A DNA stretch of 64,000 nt, taken from NCBI RefSeq assembly GCF_000236865.1, contig NZ_HE611015.1, positions 560,987 through 624,986 of the forward strand. Direction: 5' to 3'. This DNA is from Senegalimassilia anaerobia JC110. Its GTDB lineage: Bacteria > Actinomycetota > Coriobacteriia > Coriobacteriales > Eggerthellaceae. The position numbers and the translations under genes are program-made. The notes under the pieces were generated by a model. It was given only the letters and a program-made list of their open reading frames with translations. It had not been told where the DNA came from and made no database searches. Positions 26,090 through 35,070 of this stretch are shown piece by piece (the stretch's first letter is position 1; each line of letters begins with the position of its first letter).

Positions 26090-26478
26090 GCGCACCTCCT
26101 TCGCTTCGCAGCATCCAGTATGGGAACGCCATCTTGCGAAACCCTTGCCGGCAACGCCGTCTCTTGTCGTCACAACCTTGCAAGCCCGTCCGATCCGAGG
26201 TCATGCGGAATCCTCTTGCCCGCCCCCAAACGCTTGCAGAAGGAACCGGACCCGGTAACTGCCGAACCCGCACCGTGATGCCCTGCAGCGGACAGCTTCT
26301 CCACGTTCACGAACCCCGCACTATGAACAGCCTTGCAGCAGACAACCTTCTCGCGCATTCGTGGACCCGCGCGGCGACGCTGGCCATATGGCTCAACAAG
26401 ATGCCTTCAACGCAAAAACCCGCCGACGCGGAGGGCAAGCTCGGGCAGGCCCAGCGGCATCGACGGGTTGTGCAGTAT

Positions 26479-26507
26479 TTGCGAAAGCGGGCTTCTTATG
26501 CGACAAT
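26479..26507 (+). promoter_or_regulatory. tRNA-Val promoter
   Basis: TTGCGA (26479-26484) and GACAAT (26502-26507) are separated by 17 bp and end 28 nt before the mature tRNA 5' end. This is a good sigma-70-type promoter for a short leader. Confidence 0.75.
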
Positions 26508-26535
26508 AGGCGTCACCCATTCGGGGACATCAACC

Positions 26536-26610
26536 GGCCGGTTGGCGCAGCGGGAGCGCAGGTGCCTTACAAGCACAAGGTCACAGGTTCAAATCCTGTA
26601 CCGGCCACCA
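26536..26610 (+). tRNA. tRNA-Val (UAC)
   Basis: A 75-nt cloverleaf. The acceptor stem GGCCGGT pairs with ACCGGCC; the D arm is GCGC/GCGC; the anticodon loop CTTACAA gives UAC for valine; the T arm is ACAGG-TTCAAAT-CCTGT; CCA is encoded. The anticodon stem has one terminal G-A mismatch. It is a single tRNA gene with its own promoter and terminator, next to the start of the tad cluster. tRNA 3' ends are frequent integration sites, but no duplicated 3' end was noticed nearby. Confidence 0.95.
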
Positions 26611-26620
26611 TTAAAATCGC

Positions 26621-26657
26621 AGGTCAGACGTTATTCTCGTCTGACCTTTTCTTTTTC
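26621..26657 (+). terminator. Terminator of tRNA-Val
   Basis: A perfect 10-bp stem, AGGTCAGACG (26621-26630) / CGTCTGACCT (26638-26647), with a 7-nt loop, followed by TTTCTTTTT. This is a classical intrinsic terminator, 10 nt after the encoded CCA. Confidence 0.93.
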
Positions 26658-26917
26658 CGGGAAATCTCGGGCAAGCAAGCGCCCGACAAACTCGCGGCAA
26701 TCGGCCACGCAAGCCTTCCGTCAATATGCCGTACCCATAAAAATGTACGCTGACCTGCGCCGGCGTCCGAAAACCAGCGCGCTTTCGCACTAAAAGCCCG
26801 GCTGAGCAACACCGGGATACGGACGCGCCTTCCGTTTTATGGACCCGGGATGCGCCGGCATCCGGATGAGAATCCGCCCTACGCGCCACAGGCCCGATTC
26901 CTTCACGCAAACCCAAA

Positions 26918-26944
26918 AGGGCCGCCGGCTCAGCCGACGGCCCT
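26918..26944 (-). terminator. Terminator of recN
   Basis: A 13-bp stem with one mismatch (26918-26930 / 26932-26944) has a very small loop. On the minus strand it is followed by TTTTGGGTTT. It lies 80 bp past the recN stop. The remainder of the 370-bp gap between the tRNA terminator and recN shows nothing convincing. Confidence 0.7.
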
Positions 26945-27025
26945 CAAGCTATGCGATTTCCATTTGGCGGCCCGGAAAACCCCGATCGGATGCGACGAGG
27001 CTCCACGGGGCAAGCGCACCGTTCC

Positions 27026-28702
27026 TTATTCCCCTTGCGCGCCCTTCACAGCCCCGAGCATCTCGCGCGCATGGGCAAGCGATGCCTCCGTGGCGTCGCC
27101 GGAGAGCATACGGGCGATCTCGGCGGGCCGCTCGTCGGCGGACAGCTGTCGCAGACAGGTCTGGGGCATCCCGTCGTCGCCGGCTATCTTGGTGACCGCA
27201 TAGTGCACATCGCCATGCACGGCGACCTGGGCCAAGTGCGTCACCACGATGACCTGATGGCTGCGGGCAAGGTCTGCCAGGACCTCGGCCAACGCCACGG
27301 CCACGGAGCCGCCTACGCCGGCATCCACCTCGTCGAACACCAACGTATCAACGCTGTCGGCCTGGCCAAGCACCACCTTTATGGCCAGCATGACGCGGCT
27401 GACCTCGCCGCCCGAGGCTATGCGGGCAAGCGGGCGGGCCTGCATGCCGGCGCCGGGCTGGAACATGAACTCCACCTCCGACGCACCGGAACGGGTCCAC
27501 GATGCACGCGGCAGCGCACGCTGCTCGCACACAAGCTGCGCCGTGCCCATCTCCAGTCGCTGCATCTGCGCCGACACCGCCTGGGAGAACCTTGGCGCAG
27601 CTTCGCTGCGCGCATCGTCGAGGGTTCGCGCCGCCGCCGCCAATGCCCGTTCGGCAGCATCGACCGCCCGCTGCGCGACACGCTCGCGCTCCTCGGCATC
27701 GTCCACCAACGACACAAGGTCGGCCGCCTCGTCGCGCGCTGCAAGCACATCGGCCATGCGCGGCCCGTACGCGCGCATGAGCCCCTGCAAGGCCGCCATG
27801 CGCTCTTGCCCCCGCTCCAGTTCCTCAGGGTCGAATTCCACCCCATCGCGATAGTCCCGGGCCGTGCGCGAAACATCCTCCAGCACATACCCCGCCTCGC
27901 GCAGGGATTCCGCAAGCTTGCCGAGCTCAGGATCGTAGCGGGATCCCTCGTCCAAGGCCGCCGCGGCGCTGCCCAGCAAATCGATGGCGCCCTCGTCGCC
28001 CCCGAGCGCCTGATGCGCGCGATACGCCGACGTCGCAAGCGTTTCAGCGTGCTCGGCTCGGGCAAGCTTGGCCGAAAGCTCCTCGTATTCGCCCTCGCGC
28101 GGGTCCACGGCATCGATGCGCTGCAGCACGAAGCGCGCCTCATCGAGCTTCGCCGACGAGGCGGCTCCGGCATCGCGGACCCGGGCAAGCTCCGCCGCCG
28201 CCCGCGACGCCTCGACGAACGCCTCCCGATACGCGCAAAGCGCCTCGGCCACGTCCTGCCCGGCCCATGCGTCGAGCATCCCCACGTGCGCCGCCGGCTT
28301 CAAAAGCTGCTGCTGGTCGTGCTGGCCGCATAAATCGATGGAAGGCGACACCGTGCCCGCCAGCTCCCGCACGCTTGCCATGCGGCCATCAAGCGTGACG
28401 CGCGAGCGCCCATCGGCGCCCACGCGGCGCACGGCCACCAGCTCATCTTCGTCTTCGCGCGGCTCATCGCCATCCGAGGACGCGCGGGAAAGCCCGAAGA
28501 AACGCCCGCTGACCTCCAAGCCGTCCTGGCCATCGCGCACGGAATCCTTGTCCGCGCGGGAGCCCATCAGCAGCTTGAGCGCCGACAGCAACGCCGTTTT
28601 GCCGGCGCCCGTCTCGCCCGTGAGCACGGTCAGGCCCTGCGCGGGGACAAGGGAGGCCTGCTTTATCAGCGCCAAGTTCTTAACTTGCATCTCGTCGATC
28701 AT
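27026..28702 (-). CDS. recN: DNA repair protein RecN
   Basis: An SMC-like ATPase of double-strand break repair, 558 residues. Walker A GETGAGKT is at 29-36. A long coiled-coil middle follows. The ABC signature region SGGEVSRVMLAIK and Walker B TLVFDEVDAGVGG lie near the C-terminus. A Glu/Asp-rich insertion (DGDEPREDEDE) occurs in the N-terminal lobe. The ATG at 28702 is chosen for its SD (AAGGAA, 5 nt); a longer frame to 28789 has no conserved residues. Confidence 0.96.
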   Translation of the reverse strand: MIDEMQVKNLALIKQASLVPAQGLTVLTGETGAGKTALLSALKLLMGSRADKDSVRDGQDGLEVSGRFFGLSRASSDGDEPREDEDELVAVRRVGADGRSRVTLDGRMASVRELAGTVSPSIDLCGQHDQQQLLKPAAHVGMLDAWAGQDVAEALCAYREAFVEASRAAAELARVRDAGAASSAKLDEARFVLQRIDAVDPREGEYEELSAKLARAEHAETLATSAYRAHQALGGDEGAIDLLGSAAAALDEGSRYDPELGKLAESLREAGYVLEDVSRTARDYRDGVEFDPEELERGQERMAALQGLMRAYGPRMADVLAARDEAADLVSLVDDAEERERVAQRAVDAAERALAAAARTLDDARSEAAPRFSQAVSAQMQRLEMGTAQLVCEQRALPRASWTRSGASEVEFMFQPGAGMQARPLARIASGGEVSRVMLAIKVVLGQADSVDTLVFDEVDAGVGGSVAVALAEVLADLARSHQVIVVTHLAQVAVHGDVHYAVTKIAGDDGMPQTCLRQLSADERPAEIARMLSGDATEASLAHAREMLGAVKGAQGE

Positions 28703-28877
28703 GGCGGTTCCTTCTGCGTGCGGATCATGCGGCCGCAACACGTACGGCTGTTCTATATGGCACAGTATACCAGCCTTGCCGCGCAACAAGCGCGCACGCG
28801 GAGGCTTTTCGGGGTATCCGACATAAGTCGGCAGGAAACCTCCCCATACCCCCGAAAACCTTGCACACCCGTCCCCT

Positions 28878-30911
28878 CTAAAGGGCGAACTTGCTCCTCA
28901 AGCTTGCAGACGCGTCCCGCTCGCCGGTCTCGTCAGCCTGCGCGCCGCTGCGATGCCGCCGCTCCATGAGGAAAGCCACGCAGTCCATGCGGTTGCCCTG
29001 GCGCAGCAGCTCGATCTGCGCGTCGAAGCGTTTATCCTCCATAAGCCCTAGATCGGCCAGCTGACGCACCATCTCCAGGCTGCCCTCCCGGGCGATGCGC
29101 ACGAGCGCCTCGCGCCCCGCGGCGCGCACTTCATCGGCGAAGGCGGCCTGCATCTGCACATCCAGCCCCACGGGCCGCTCCAGGCGATGCAGCAGCGCCC
29201 CTAAACGGTCCGGCACGTTCTTTCCCGACCTGAGCACCTCGTCGTAGCGAGGCAGGTCGAACGGGTCGCACCCGGGCTCGGCATCAAGGGTGAAGCAGCT
29301 CAGCAGCTGGTCGGCGGGCACATGCACTGCCACGCCCGACCACGCCAGCCGGCACACGGAGAACTCGAAGCTGCCCTCGCCCACCGACCGAAGCGACTTC
29401 GGCAGGGCCACGGGCCCTTCGAGCGTACGCGAGCAGAAGCTGTGCGCGCCCACGCGCTCAAGGCCCTCGGGAAGCACCAGGCGTTTCGTTCCACGACACG
29501 CGTTGCCGTCTCCCACTTCGCGAACCGTTGCGGGGATGATCAGGGTCTTCGGCGCATACGGCAGCGCGCTCGGGGCGATGCGCGTCAATTCCGCGCCCCG
29601 CACCTGGGCAGGCAAAGCCAGCGTTTCGACGACCTGGGGCTGCGCGAGCACCGCCGCCGACGGCCCCTGGCCGACCGGCCCCAACCTGCCGCCCGACACA
29701 AGCCCGCCGCAATCGTTGGCCTCGGCGCGCGCCGCCGCCTGCTTCGCATCCACGGCGACGCCCTCGTCGCTGGCCGCCGCGGCGCGCGCACGCGCCGCCA
29801 CGCTGGCGAAGCGCTTCGATGCGGACTTCGGAGGCTGCAGACCCGCCACCAGCAGGGCCGCGCCATCGCGGCAGTCGAACCAGCAGCCGTCCGCCTCGAT
29901 GGCGTCAGGGCCGCACACGCGCACGCCTCGGCGGCGCAGGCGGCGCGCACCGTCGCACCCGACCGGGCACATCCACAGCGCAGCATCCCATTGCTTGGCC
30001 CGAACATGCTGCAGACACGCCGGCGCCGACACCACATGCGGCGGCTCGCAACCCTGCGCGAACGCCGTCTCGCCGACCACCTCCACGCCGTCGGGAAGGG
30101 CATAGCGCTCCTCATAGGGCGGGGCGCAGAACAAAAGCATCTTCCCATCAGCGGAAAGCAGGCTGCCATCCTGCGCTTGATAATGCTCGTTCTCCCCGCT
30201 CACCGAATAGGTGCGGCGCTCGAGCGGCGGCGTGACGCCGGAGAGGTCGCAGGCCTGGGCGCCGCCGGCGCGCACGCCCGCCCCCAGATGGATATGACGT
30301 CCGGGCAAGGCCGAGAAGGCGCCGGCGCCGATGCGCTGCACCGTATCGGGCACCACCAGCACGTCGACGCCCACGCCGCGCACCAGGCGACGCGCGAACG
30401 CACCGGGCGCGATGCGCACCACGGGAATGCCGTCCACGAACGAGGGGAGCACCACGGCAAGCCCGGATTGCGCTCCTGCAGCTTGCGCAAGCGCACGCAG
30501 ATCGAAGCCGACCAGGGCATAGCCCGTCTCCTCGCGCTGAACCGATACCGCCGGCGCGTCCTGCTCGTCGGGCACGTCCACGGCCGCGGAGCCGCCCACG
30601 CCCTCTTGCCGGGCCGCCATGGCAAGCAAGCGCGCGCGGGCATCGTCGTCCACGCCCATGCCAAGCGATCCCGCCGCCAGCAGATCGCCGTCGGCATCGC
30701 CGTCCACCTTCCCGGCGCGCGCGGAGCCGCCTTCCCATGATTGATACGGCAGCAGCTGCGGCGACCACACCTCGCCCGCCTGCGAACGCCCCGGGCTCAC
30801 CTCGCGCACCTGATCGGCCGCAAGGCTCACCGGCGCCGCAAGGGCGCGCGCCACCACCTCCTGCGCTTTCGCGCCCTGCGTTGCGAACACCATCTCCTCA
30901 GCCGCTGCCAT
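28878..30911 (-). CDS. LRR_5-type repeat protein with ankyrin-like C-terminus
   Basis: A 677-residue cytoplasmic-looking protein without signal peptide or membrane helix. Two blocks show BspA/LRR_5-type units: FVDGIPVVRIAPGAFARRL ... VLVVPDTVQRIGAGAFSAL (about 160-200) and LTRIAPSALPYAPKTLIIPATVREVGDG ... LVLPEGLERVGAHSFCS (about 450-505). The C-terminal 90 residues have helical ankyrin-like spacing (ALVRIAREGSLEMVRQLADLGLMEDKRF). The middle is Cys- and Arg-rich. The ATG at 30911 has GGAGG 7 nt upstream. It is divergent from the DUF2201/VWA and MoxR genes, separated by only 95 bp, so a shared function is plausible. Confidence 0.7.
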   Translation of the reverse strand: MAAAEEMVFATQGAKAQEVVARALAAPVSLAADQVREVSPGRSQAGEVWSPQLLPYQSWEGGSARAGKVDGDADGDLLAAGSLGMGVDDDARARLLAMAARQEGVGGSAAVDVPDEQDAPAVSVQREETGYALVGFDLRALAQAAGAQSGLAVVLPSFVDGIPVVRIAPGAFARRLVRGVGVDVLVVPDTVQRIGAGAFSALPGRHIHLGAGVRAGGAQACDLSGVTPPLERRTYSVSGENEHYQAQDGSLLSADGKMLLFCAPPYEERYALPDGVEVVGETAFAQGCEPPHVVSAPACLQHVRAKQWDAALWMCPVGCDGARRLRRRGVRVCGPDAIEADGCWFDCRDGAALLVAGLQPPKSASKRFASVAARARAAAASDEGVAVDAKQAAARAEANDCGGLVSGGRLGPVGQGPSAAVLAQPQVVETLALPAQVRGAELTRIAPSALPYAPKTLIIPATVREVGDGNACRGTKRLVLPEGLERVGAHSFCSRTLEGPVALPKSLRSVGEGSFEFSVCRLAWSGVAVHVPADQLLSCFTLDAEPGCDPFDLPRYDEVLRSGKNVPDRLGALLHRLERPVGLDVQMQAAFADEVRAAGREALVRIAREGSLEMVRQLADLGLMEDKRFDAQIELLRQGNRMDCVAFLMERRHRSGAQADETGERDASASLRSKFAL

Positions 30912-30940
30912 CGAAGCACCTCCCATATCAAGGCCCTGTG

Positions 30941-30969
30941 TTTACCCGCTTTGCCGCCCATGCTACACT
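30941..30969 (+). promoter_or_regulatory. Promoter of the VWA-MoxR pair
   Basis: TTTACC (30941-30946), a 17-bp spacer and TACACT (30964-30969), with TG one base before the -10 (TGCTACACT). The transcript would start about 30 nt before the ATG at 31007. The element lies in the 95-bp gap shared with the divergent LRR gene. Confidence 0.7.
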
Positions 30970-31006
30970 GCGCGAAGCGACGAAATCAAGCGACGGGAGG
31001 CCCTCA

Positions 31007-32548
31007 ATGGCATATAACGCCTCAGGTCGGCTTGCCCAGCAAGCCCTTGAGCTCACCCGCAACAAGCTGCTGGTCAGCTTGCGCTTCATGAACGCCGCGT
31101 TCGCCCATCTCAAGCTGCTGGCGCAACCTGGGCAGACCATTGCCACCGATGGCACGTACCTGCGCTACAGCCCGGCCGACGTGGCGCGCACCTTCGCGTC
31201 AAGCCCGGAGGAGCTTGCGCGCACATACCTGCACATCATGCTGCACGACGTGTTTCTGCACCCCTTCCCCAACCCGAACATGGACGCCGCGCGCTGGGAT
31301 GCCGCATGCGACATAGCCGTCGAAGCGGTCATCACCCAGCTGGCGCTGCCGGCCACGGCAAGCCCGCGCGCCGCGCGTCAAACGGCGGCGCTCGCTCAGC
31401 TTCAGGCGGAATGCCCGCAACTCACGGCCGAGGCGCTCTACCGCTATTTCGCCGACAAGGGAATGGACGACCAGCAGCTCGCGCAGCTGGCCGCTCCCTT
31501 CGTCGCCGACGATCACGAACCCTGGCACCGCATGGCGGCCGAGGAAGCCGCGCGCCGTCAGGCCCAAACGGGCGAAAAGCAGGAAAACGCCGCCGACTCC
31601 CCCGCCCCCGCCGCCGGCGAGGCGGGCAAGAACGGCACGGACATGCCCATGCCCGACGAGGCACGCAAGGCCAAGCCCAATCACAAGGCCCACCGCGGCC
31701 TGTCGCTCGACGACATCACCGAGAAGGAGGCGCCCGAGCAGGCCCGCGGCGTGCAAGCCAACCGCTTCGCCGACACCGTCAACCTCGATCGCTCGCGCGA
31801 CCAGTGGAAGAACGCAGCGCTTGAGATGGGCGTGCAGCTTGACTCCTATATCAAGCTTTGGGGCGTGGAAGGGTCGAACCTTTCCATGAACCTGCGCTCG
31901 GTCACGCGCCGCCGGCAGGACTTCACCGCTTTCTTGCGCAAGTTCGCGCGCATGGGCGAGCATGTGCGCGTCAACGACGACGAGTTCGACTACGTCTATT
32001 ATTGCTACGGCCTTTCGCGCTACGGCAACCTGCCGCTGATCGAGCCTTTGGAATACGTCGAGGAGCGGCGCATCCGCGATTTCGTCATAGCCATCGACAC
32101 CTCCGCATCCACCAAAGACGGGCTGGTCAGGCGCTTCCTTGAGCGCACATATTCCATCCTGTCCAACGAGACGGGCTTTTTCACCCGCATGAACGTGCAT
32201 CTGGTGCAATGCGACGCCGCCGTAACGGCCGTCGACTGCATCCACAGCTTGGACGAACTGGACGATTTCCTAGAAAACGTACAGATCAAAGGCCTGGGCG
32301 GAACCGATTTCCGACCCGTGTTCGCCTATGTCGAAGACGCGCTTGAACGAGGCGAGTTCCAAAACCTCGGCGGCCTTCTCTACTTCACCGACGGCCAAGG
32401 CACCTACCCTGCCCACAAGCCGTCCTTCGATACCGCCTTCGTGTTCCCCGACGCCGAAACCGCCGACGCAAGCGCGCCGGTGCCGCCCTGGGCCATGAAG
32501 GCCGTCCTCGACGAAACGTTTACCGAGCAGGCCGGCGACCTGGCCTAG
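31007..32548 (+). CDS. DUF2201-type metallopeptidase-like/VWA protein
   Basis: A 513-residue protein. The N-terminal part has a helix YLHIMLHDVFLHP (75-86) with three His and WDAACDIAVEA, resembling the metallopeptidase-like domain of DUF2201 proteins, though a canonical HExxH is not intact. A charged Ala/Glu-rich linker follows (about 185-245). The C-terminal VWA-like domain has the MIDAS motif IAIDTSAS (about 361-368) and later LGGTDFRPVF. Such proteins are typically encoded with MoxR AAA+ ATPases, as here 27 bp downstream. GGGAGG sets the ATG at 31007. Confidence 0.82.
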   Translation: MAYNASGRLAQQALELTRNKLLVSLRFMNAAFAHLKLLAQPGQTIATDGTYLRYSPADVARTFASSPEELARTYLHIMLHDVFLHPFPNPNMDAARWDAACDIAVEAVITQLALPATASPRAARQTAALAQLQAECPQLTAEALYRYFADKGMDDQQLAQLAAPFVADDHEPWHRMAAEEAARRQAQTGEKQENAADSPAPAAGEAGKNGTDMPMPDEARKAKPNHKAHRGLSLDDITEKEAPEQARGVQANRFADTVNLDRSRDQWKNAALEMGVQLDSYIKLWGVEGSNLSMNLRSVTRRRQDFTAFLRKFARMGEHVRVNDDEFDYVYYCYGLSRYGNLPLIEPLEYVEERRIRDFVIAIDTSASTKDGLVRRFLERTYSILSNETGFFTRMNVHLVQCDAAVTAVDCIHSLDELDDFLENVQIKGLGGTDFRPVFAYVEDALERGEFQNLGGLLYFTDGQGTYPAHKPSFDTAFVFPDAETADASAPVPPWAMKAVLDETFTEQAGDLA

Positions 32549-32575
32549 CACCACCCCATCGAGCAAGGAGCAGCC

Positions 32576-34087
32576 ATGGACATCCAACAGGCGAAACAGC
32601 AGATCAAGTACACCATGCAGGCGTATTTCGCCAAAGACGAGTTCGGCGGCTACGCCCTGCCGCCGCAGCGCCAGCGCCCCATCTTCCTGCTGGGCGCGCC
32701 CGGCATCGGCAAAACCGCCATCGTCGAGCAGATCGCACAAGAGCTTGAGGTGGGCTTCGTTTCCTACTCCATGACCCATCACACGCGCCAAAGCGCGTTG
32801 GGCCTGCCGTTCATCGCCCAGAAGGAATACGGCGGGAAAACCTACGACGTGTCCGAATACACCATGAGCGAGATCATCGCCGCGGTTTACGACGCCATCG
32901 AGCAGACGGGGCATCGCGAGGGCATCCTGTTCCTTGACGAGATCAACTGCGTATCGGAAACGCTCACGCCGGCCATGCTGCAGTTCCTGCAGTACAAGGT
33001 GTTCGGCCGCCACAAGGTCCCCGAGGGCTGGATCGTGGTGACGGCGGGCAACCCGCCCGAATACAACCGCACGGCGCGCGACTTCGACCTGGCAACGTGG
33101 GACCGCTTGAAGCGCCTCGACGTGGAGCCGGACTTCCAGGCATGGCGCGATTATGCGCTCGGCCACGGCGTGCATCCGGCGGTCATCACCTACCTTGACG
33201 TCGAACAGGACCACTTCTACCACCTGGAGACCACGCCCGACGGCAAGGAATTCGTCACGGCCCGCGGCTGGGACGACCTGTCGAGCGCCATCAGGCTCTA
33301 CGAGGCGCAGGACCTGCCCGTCGACGAGGTGCTCATCGGCCAATACGTGCAGGCGCCCCAGATCGCCAAGCGTTTCGCCGTGTACTACGACCTGTTCACG
33401 AAGTATCGCGCCGACTACCAGGTGGACCGCGTGCTTGCAGGCACGGCCGGCCCCGAAGTGGTCGAGCGCGCCCAGGCCGCGCCTTTCGATGAGCGCGTAT
33501 CGGTAGTGGGCTTGCTCTCCGACGCGCTTGCGGGCGTGCTGCGCGAGGCGGTGCTCGAGGAGGGCGCCGTGGAGTTCGCGCACCCGCGCCTTGCAGCCAT
33601 GCGCGACAAGCTTGACGCCGCCGGCGCCGCCGATGCCGCCGAGGAGGTGCGCGCGCAGGAAGCCGAGGTGCGCCGTCTGCTGCGCACCGACCGCGCAAGC
33701 GGGCTTCTGTCCGAGCAGAAGTATCGCTCCTACGAGCGCGCAATCGACATGCTCCAACAGGCGCAGCACCTGGGAGCGCAAACCGGGGCCCTTACGTTCG
33801 ACCAGGTCAAGGAAGCGTTCTCCAAGATGCTCGGCGGGCTTGAGAGCCGCGTTGAGCAGGGCGAGCAGGCCCTTGACCGCGCATTGGCGTTCGCCGAGCA
33901 AGCGTTTGGCGAGGGCCAGGAGATGCTGCTGCTCATCACCGACCTCTCCGCAAACCGCTACAGCATGGCGTTCATCAACGCCCACGGAAGCGAGCGCTTC
34001 TTCAAGCACAACAGCGCGCTTCTGTTCGGCGACCGCGGCGCCGACCTGGCGGCCCGCATCAAGCAGACCGCGCTCGACGAGGAATAG
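32576..34087 (+). CDS. MoxR-type AAA+ ATPase
   Basis: A 503-residue AAA+ protein. Walker A LGAPGIGKT (39-47), Walker B GILFLDEIN (115-123) and sensor-1 VTAGNPPEYN are clear. The AAA+ core ends near residue 270. The C-terminal 230 residues are helical and charged (EEVRAQEAEVRRLLRTDRASGLL) and extend beyond typical MoxR proteins. MoxR ATPases act with VWA proteins as chaperone-like remodelling pairs for protein complexes or cofactor insertion. The target here is unknown; the divergent LRR protein is a candidate partner. Confidence 0.9.
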   Translation: MDIQQAKQQIKYTMQAYFAKDEFGGYALPPQRQRPIFLLGAPGIGKTAIVEQIAQELEVGFVSYSMTHHTRQSALGLPFIAQKEYGGKTYDVSEYTMSEIIAAVYDAIEQTGHREGILFLDEINCVSETLTPAMLQFLQYKVFGRHKVPEGWIVVTAGNPPEYNRTARDFDLATWDRLKRLDVEPDFQAWRDYALGHGVHPAVITYLDVEQDHFYHLETTPDGKEFVTARGWDDLSSAIRLYEAQDLPVDEVLIGQYVQAPQIAKRFAVYYDLFTKYRADYQVDRVLAGTAGPEVVERAQAAPFDERVSVVGLLSDALAGVLREAVLEEGAVEFAHPRLAAMRDKLDAAGAADAAEEVRAQEAEVRRLLRTDRASGLLSEQKYRSYERAIDMLQQAQHLGAQTGALTFDQVKEAFSKMLGGLESRVEQGEQALDRALAFAEQAFGEGQEMLLLITDLSANRYSMAFINAHGSERFFKHNSALLFGDRGADLAARIKQTALDEE

Positions 34088-34097
34088 CGCCAACAAT

Positions 34098-34135
34098 GGC
34101 GACGGGCCGCAAACGTTACATCGCAGCCCGTCGCC
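34098..34135 (+). terminator. Hairpin after the MoxR gene
   Basis: A 10-bp perfect stem, GGCGACGGGC (34098-34107) / GCCCGTCGCC (34126-34135), begins 10 nt past the stop. No U tract follows, so termination is likely but not certain. Confidence 0.5.
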
Positions 34136-34273
34136 GCGCTTCCGGGCCGGGCATCGGCAGCCTGCCATCGCCGACACCCTGCCGAAAGCTCCTTCATGTA
34201 GCGAGACGCGTGCGCGACAACCCAACCATGGCTTCTCGCGCACGCATAGCCAAAGGACATGGTTGAACGAAAA

Positions 34274-34307
34274 CGACGGGCTGCAGCTTGCAAGCTGCAG
34301 CCCGTCG
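34274..34307 (-). terminator. 34-bp perfect palindrome, probable rrf2 terminator
   Basis: CGACGGGCTGCAGCTTG (34274-34290) is followed directly by its exact complement (34291-34307), a 17-bp stem with no spacer. On the minus strand TTTTCGTT follows. It lies 50 bp past the Rrf2-family gene. The CGACGGGC sequence is also used in the hairpin at 34098-34135. Confidence 0.7.
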
Positions 34308-34356
34308 CGTTTGCCGGCACCGGTTTCCGATGATGAATCGCACCACCTGGAATCGG

Positions 34357-34773
34357 CTATGCCTCCACGTTGCCTTCCAGCACATCGGCAAGCGTGATAC
34401 GGTCGATATAGGCGTTGATGGCATTGCCCATCCCCCGCCAGAAGCCGCGCGCCTCGCAGCAGCCCGCAAGATCGCATTTGCCCTCATCGTCCACGCATGC
34501 GACCGGCATGCAGGAACCCTCCGTAGCGCGCAGCACGTCGCCGATGCGGATCTGATCGGCGGGCTTGGCCAGATAATATCCGCCGCTCACGCCGCGAATG
34601 CTCTTCAGCACCCCGGCGCGCACGAGAGCGCCGCCCAGCTGCTCCAAATACTTGACGGAAAGCCCCTGACGTTGCGCGGCTTGCCTCATAGTGACAAGCG
34701 CGCCCGCCTCCCCCTGCTTGGCGATATCGATCATAAGCCTGAGGGCGTACCGTCCCCTTGTCGAAACCATCAT
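34357..34773 (-). CDS. Rrf2-family transcriptional regulator
   Basis: A 138-residue Rrf2 winged-helix protein. STRGRYALRLMIDIAKQ opens the domain. The recognition region is RQAAQRQGLSVKYLEQLGGALVRAGVLKSIRGVSGGYYLAK. A four-Cys cluster, CVDDEGKCDLAGCCEARGFW (93-112), sits where IscR, NsrR and RsrR ligate Fe-S clusters, so cluster-based sensing is likely. No isc or suf genes are adjacent. A palindrome in its own upstream region suggests autoregulation. Tandem ATGs at 34773 and 34770 are both possible starts. Confidence 0.9.
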   Translation of the reverse strand: MMVSTRGRYALRLMIDIAKQGEAGALVTMRQAAQRQGLSVKYLEQLGGALVRAGVLKSIRGVSGGYYLAKPADQIRIGDVLRATEGSCMPVACVDDEGKCDLAGCCEARGFWRGMGNAINAYIDRITLADVLEGNVEA

Positions 34774-34938
34774 CGTAGCGTCCCATCCTCACCTTGTCGC
34801 GCCCCGCTTCCCCAACGAGACGAACACCCGCTTGCTTGCGCACATGCGCAAGCATCCCGAAATCACGCACGAAAACACCTGCGAGAGCGTGCGTATCAGG
34901 CTGAAAACCAATTATGAGACGACCATATTAGAAGTAAG

Positions 34939-34966
34939 TTAGTATCAATTGGATTAACGCCGTTAA
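34939..34966 (-). promoter_or_regulatory. Possible rrf2 promoter with overlapping palindrome
   Basis: TTAACG (34966-34961) and TACTAA (34944-34939) are 16 bp apart on the minus strand. The palindrome TTAAC-GCC-GTTAA (34954-34966) overlaps the -35 hexamer, a typical place for a repressor operator. No other element was found in the 300 bp between rrf2 and the GH25 gene. Confidence 0.4.
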
Positions 34967-35070
34967 CGTGCGTCAGCGGCGGGAAATCACTATGAGCGGC
35001 ATTTGAAAACCCCACGTTCAAACCATGGACGGGCGCCCCGGGCCCCACGCCGTTTGCTACCATAGCGCCT

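Noticed and set aside
26536-26610. tRNA-Val as attachment site of an integrated element
   Set aside because: No integrase and no direct repeat of the tRNA 3' end were found on either side.
32270-34477. 735-codon frame antisense to the MoxR gene
   Set aside because: Artefact of high GC; it runs through the terminator and the rrf2 end and has no recognisable domain.
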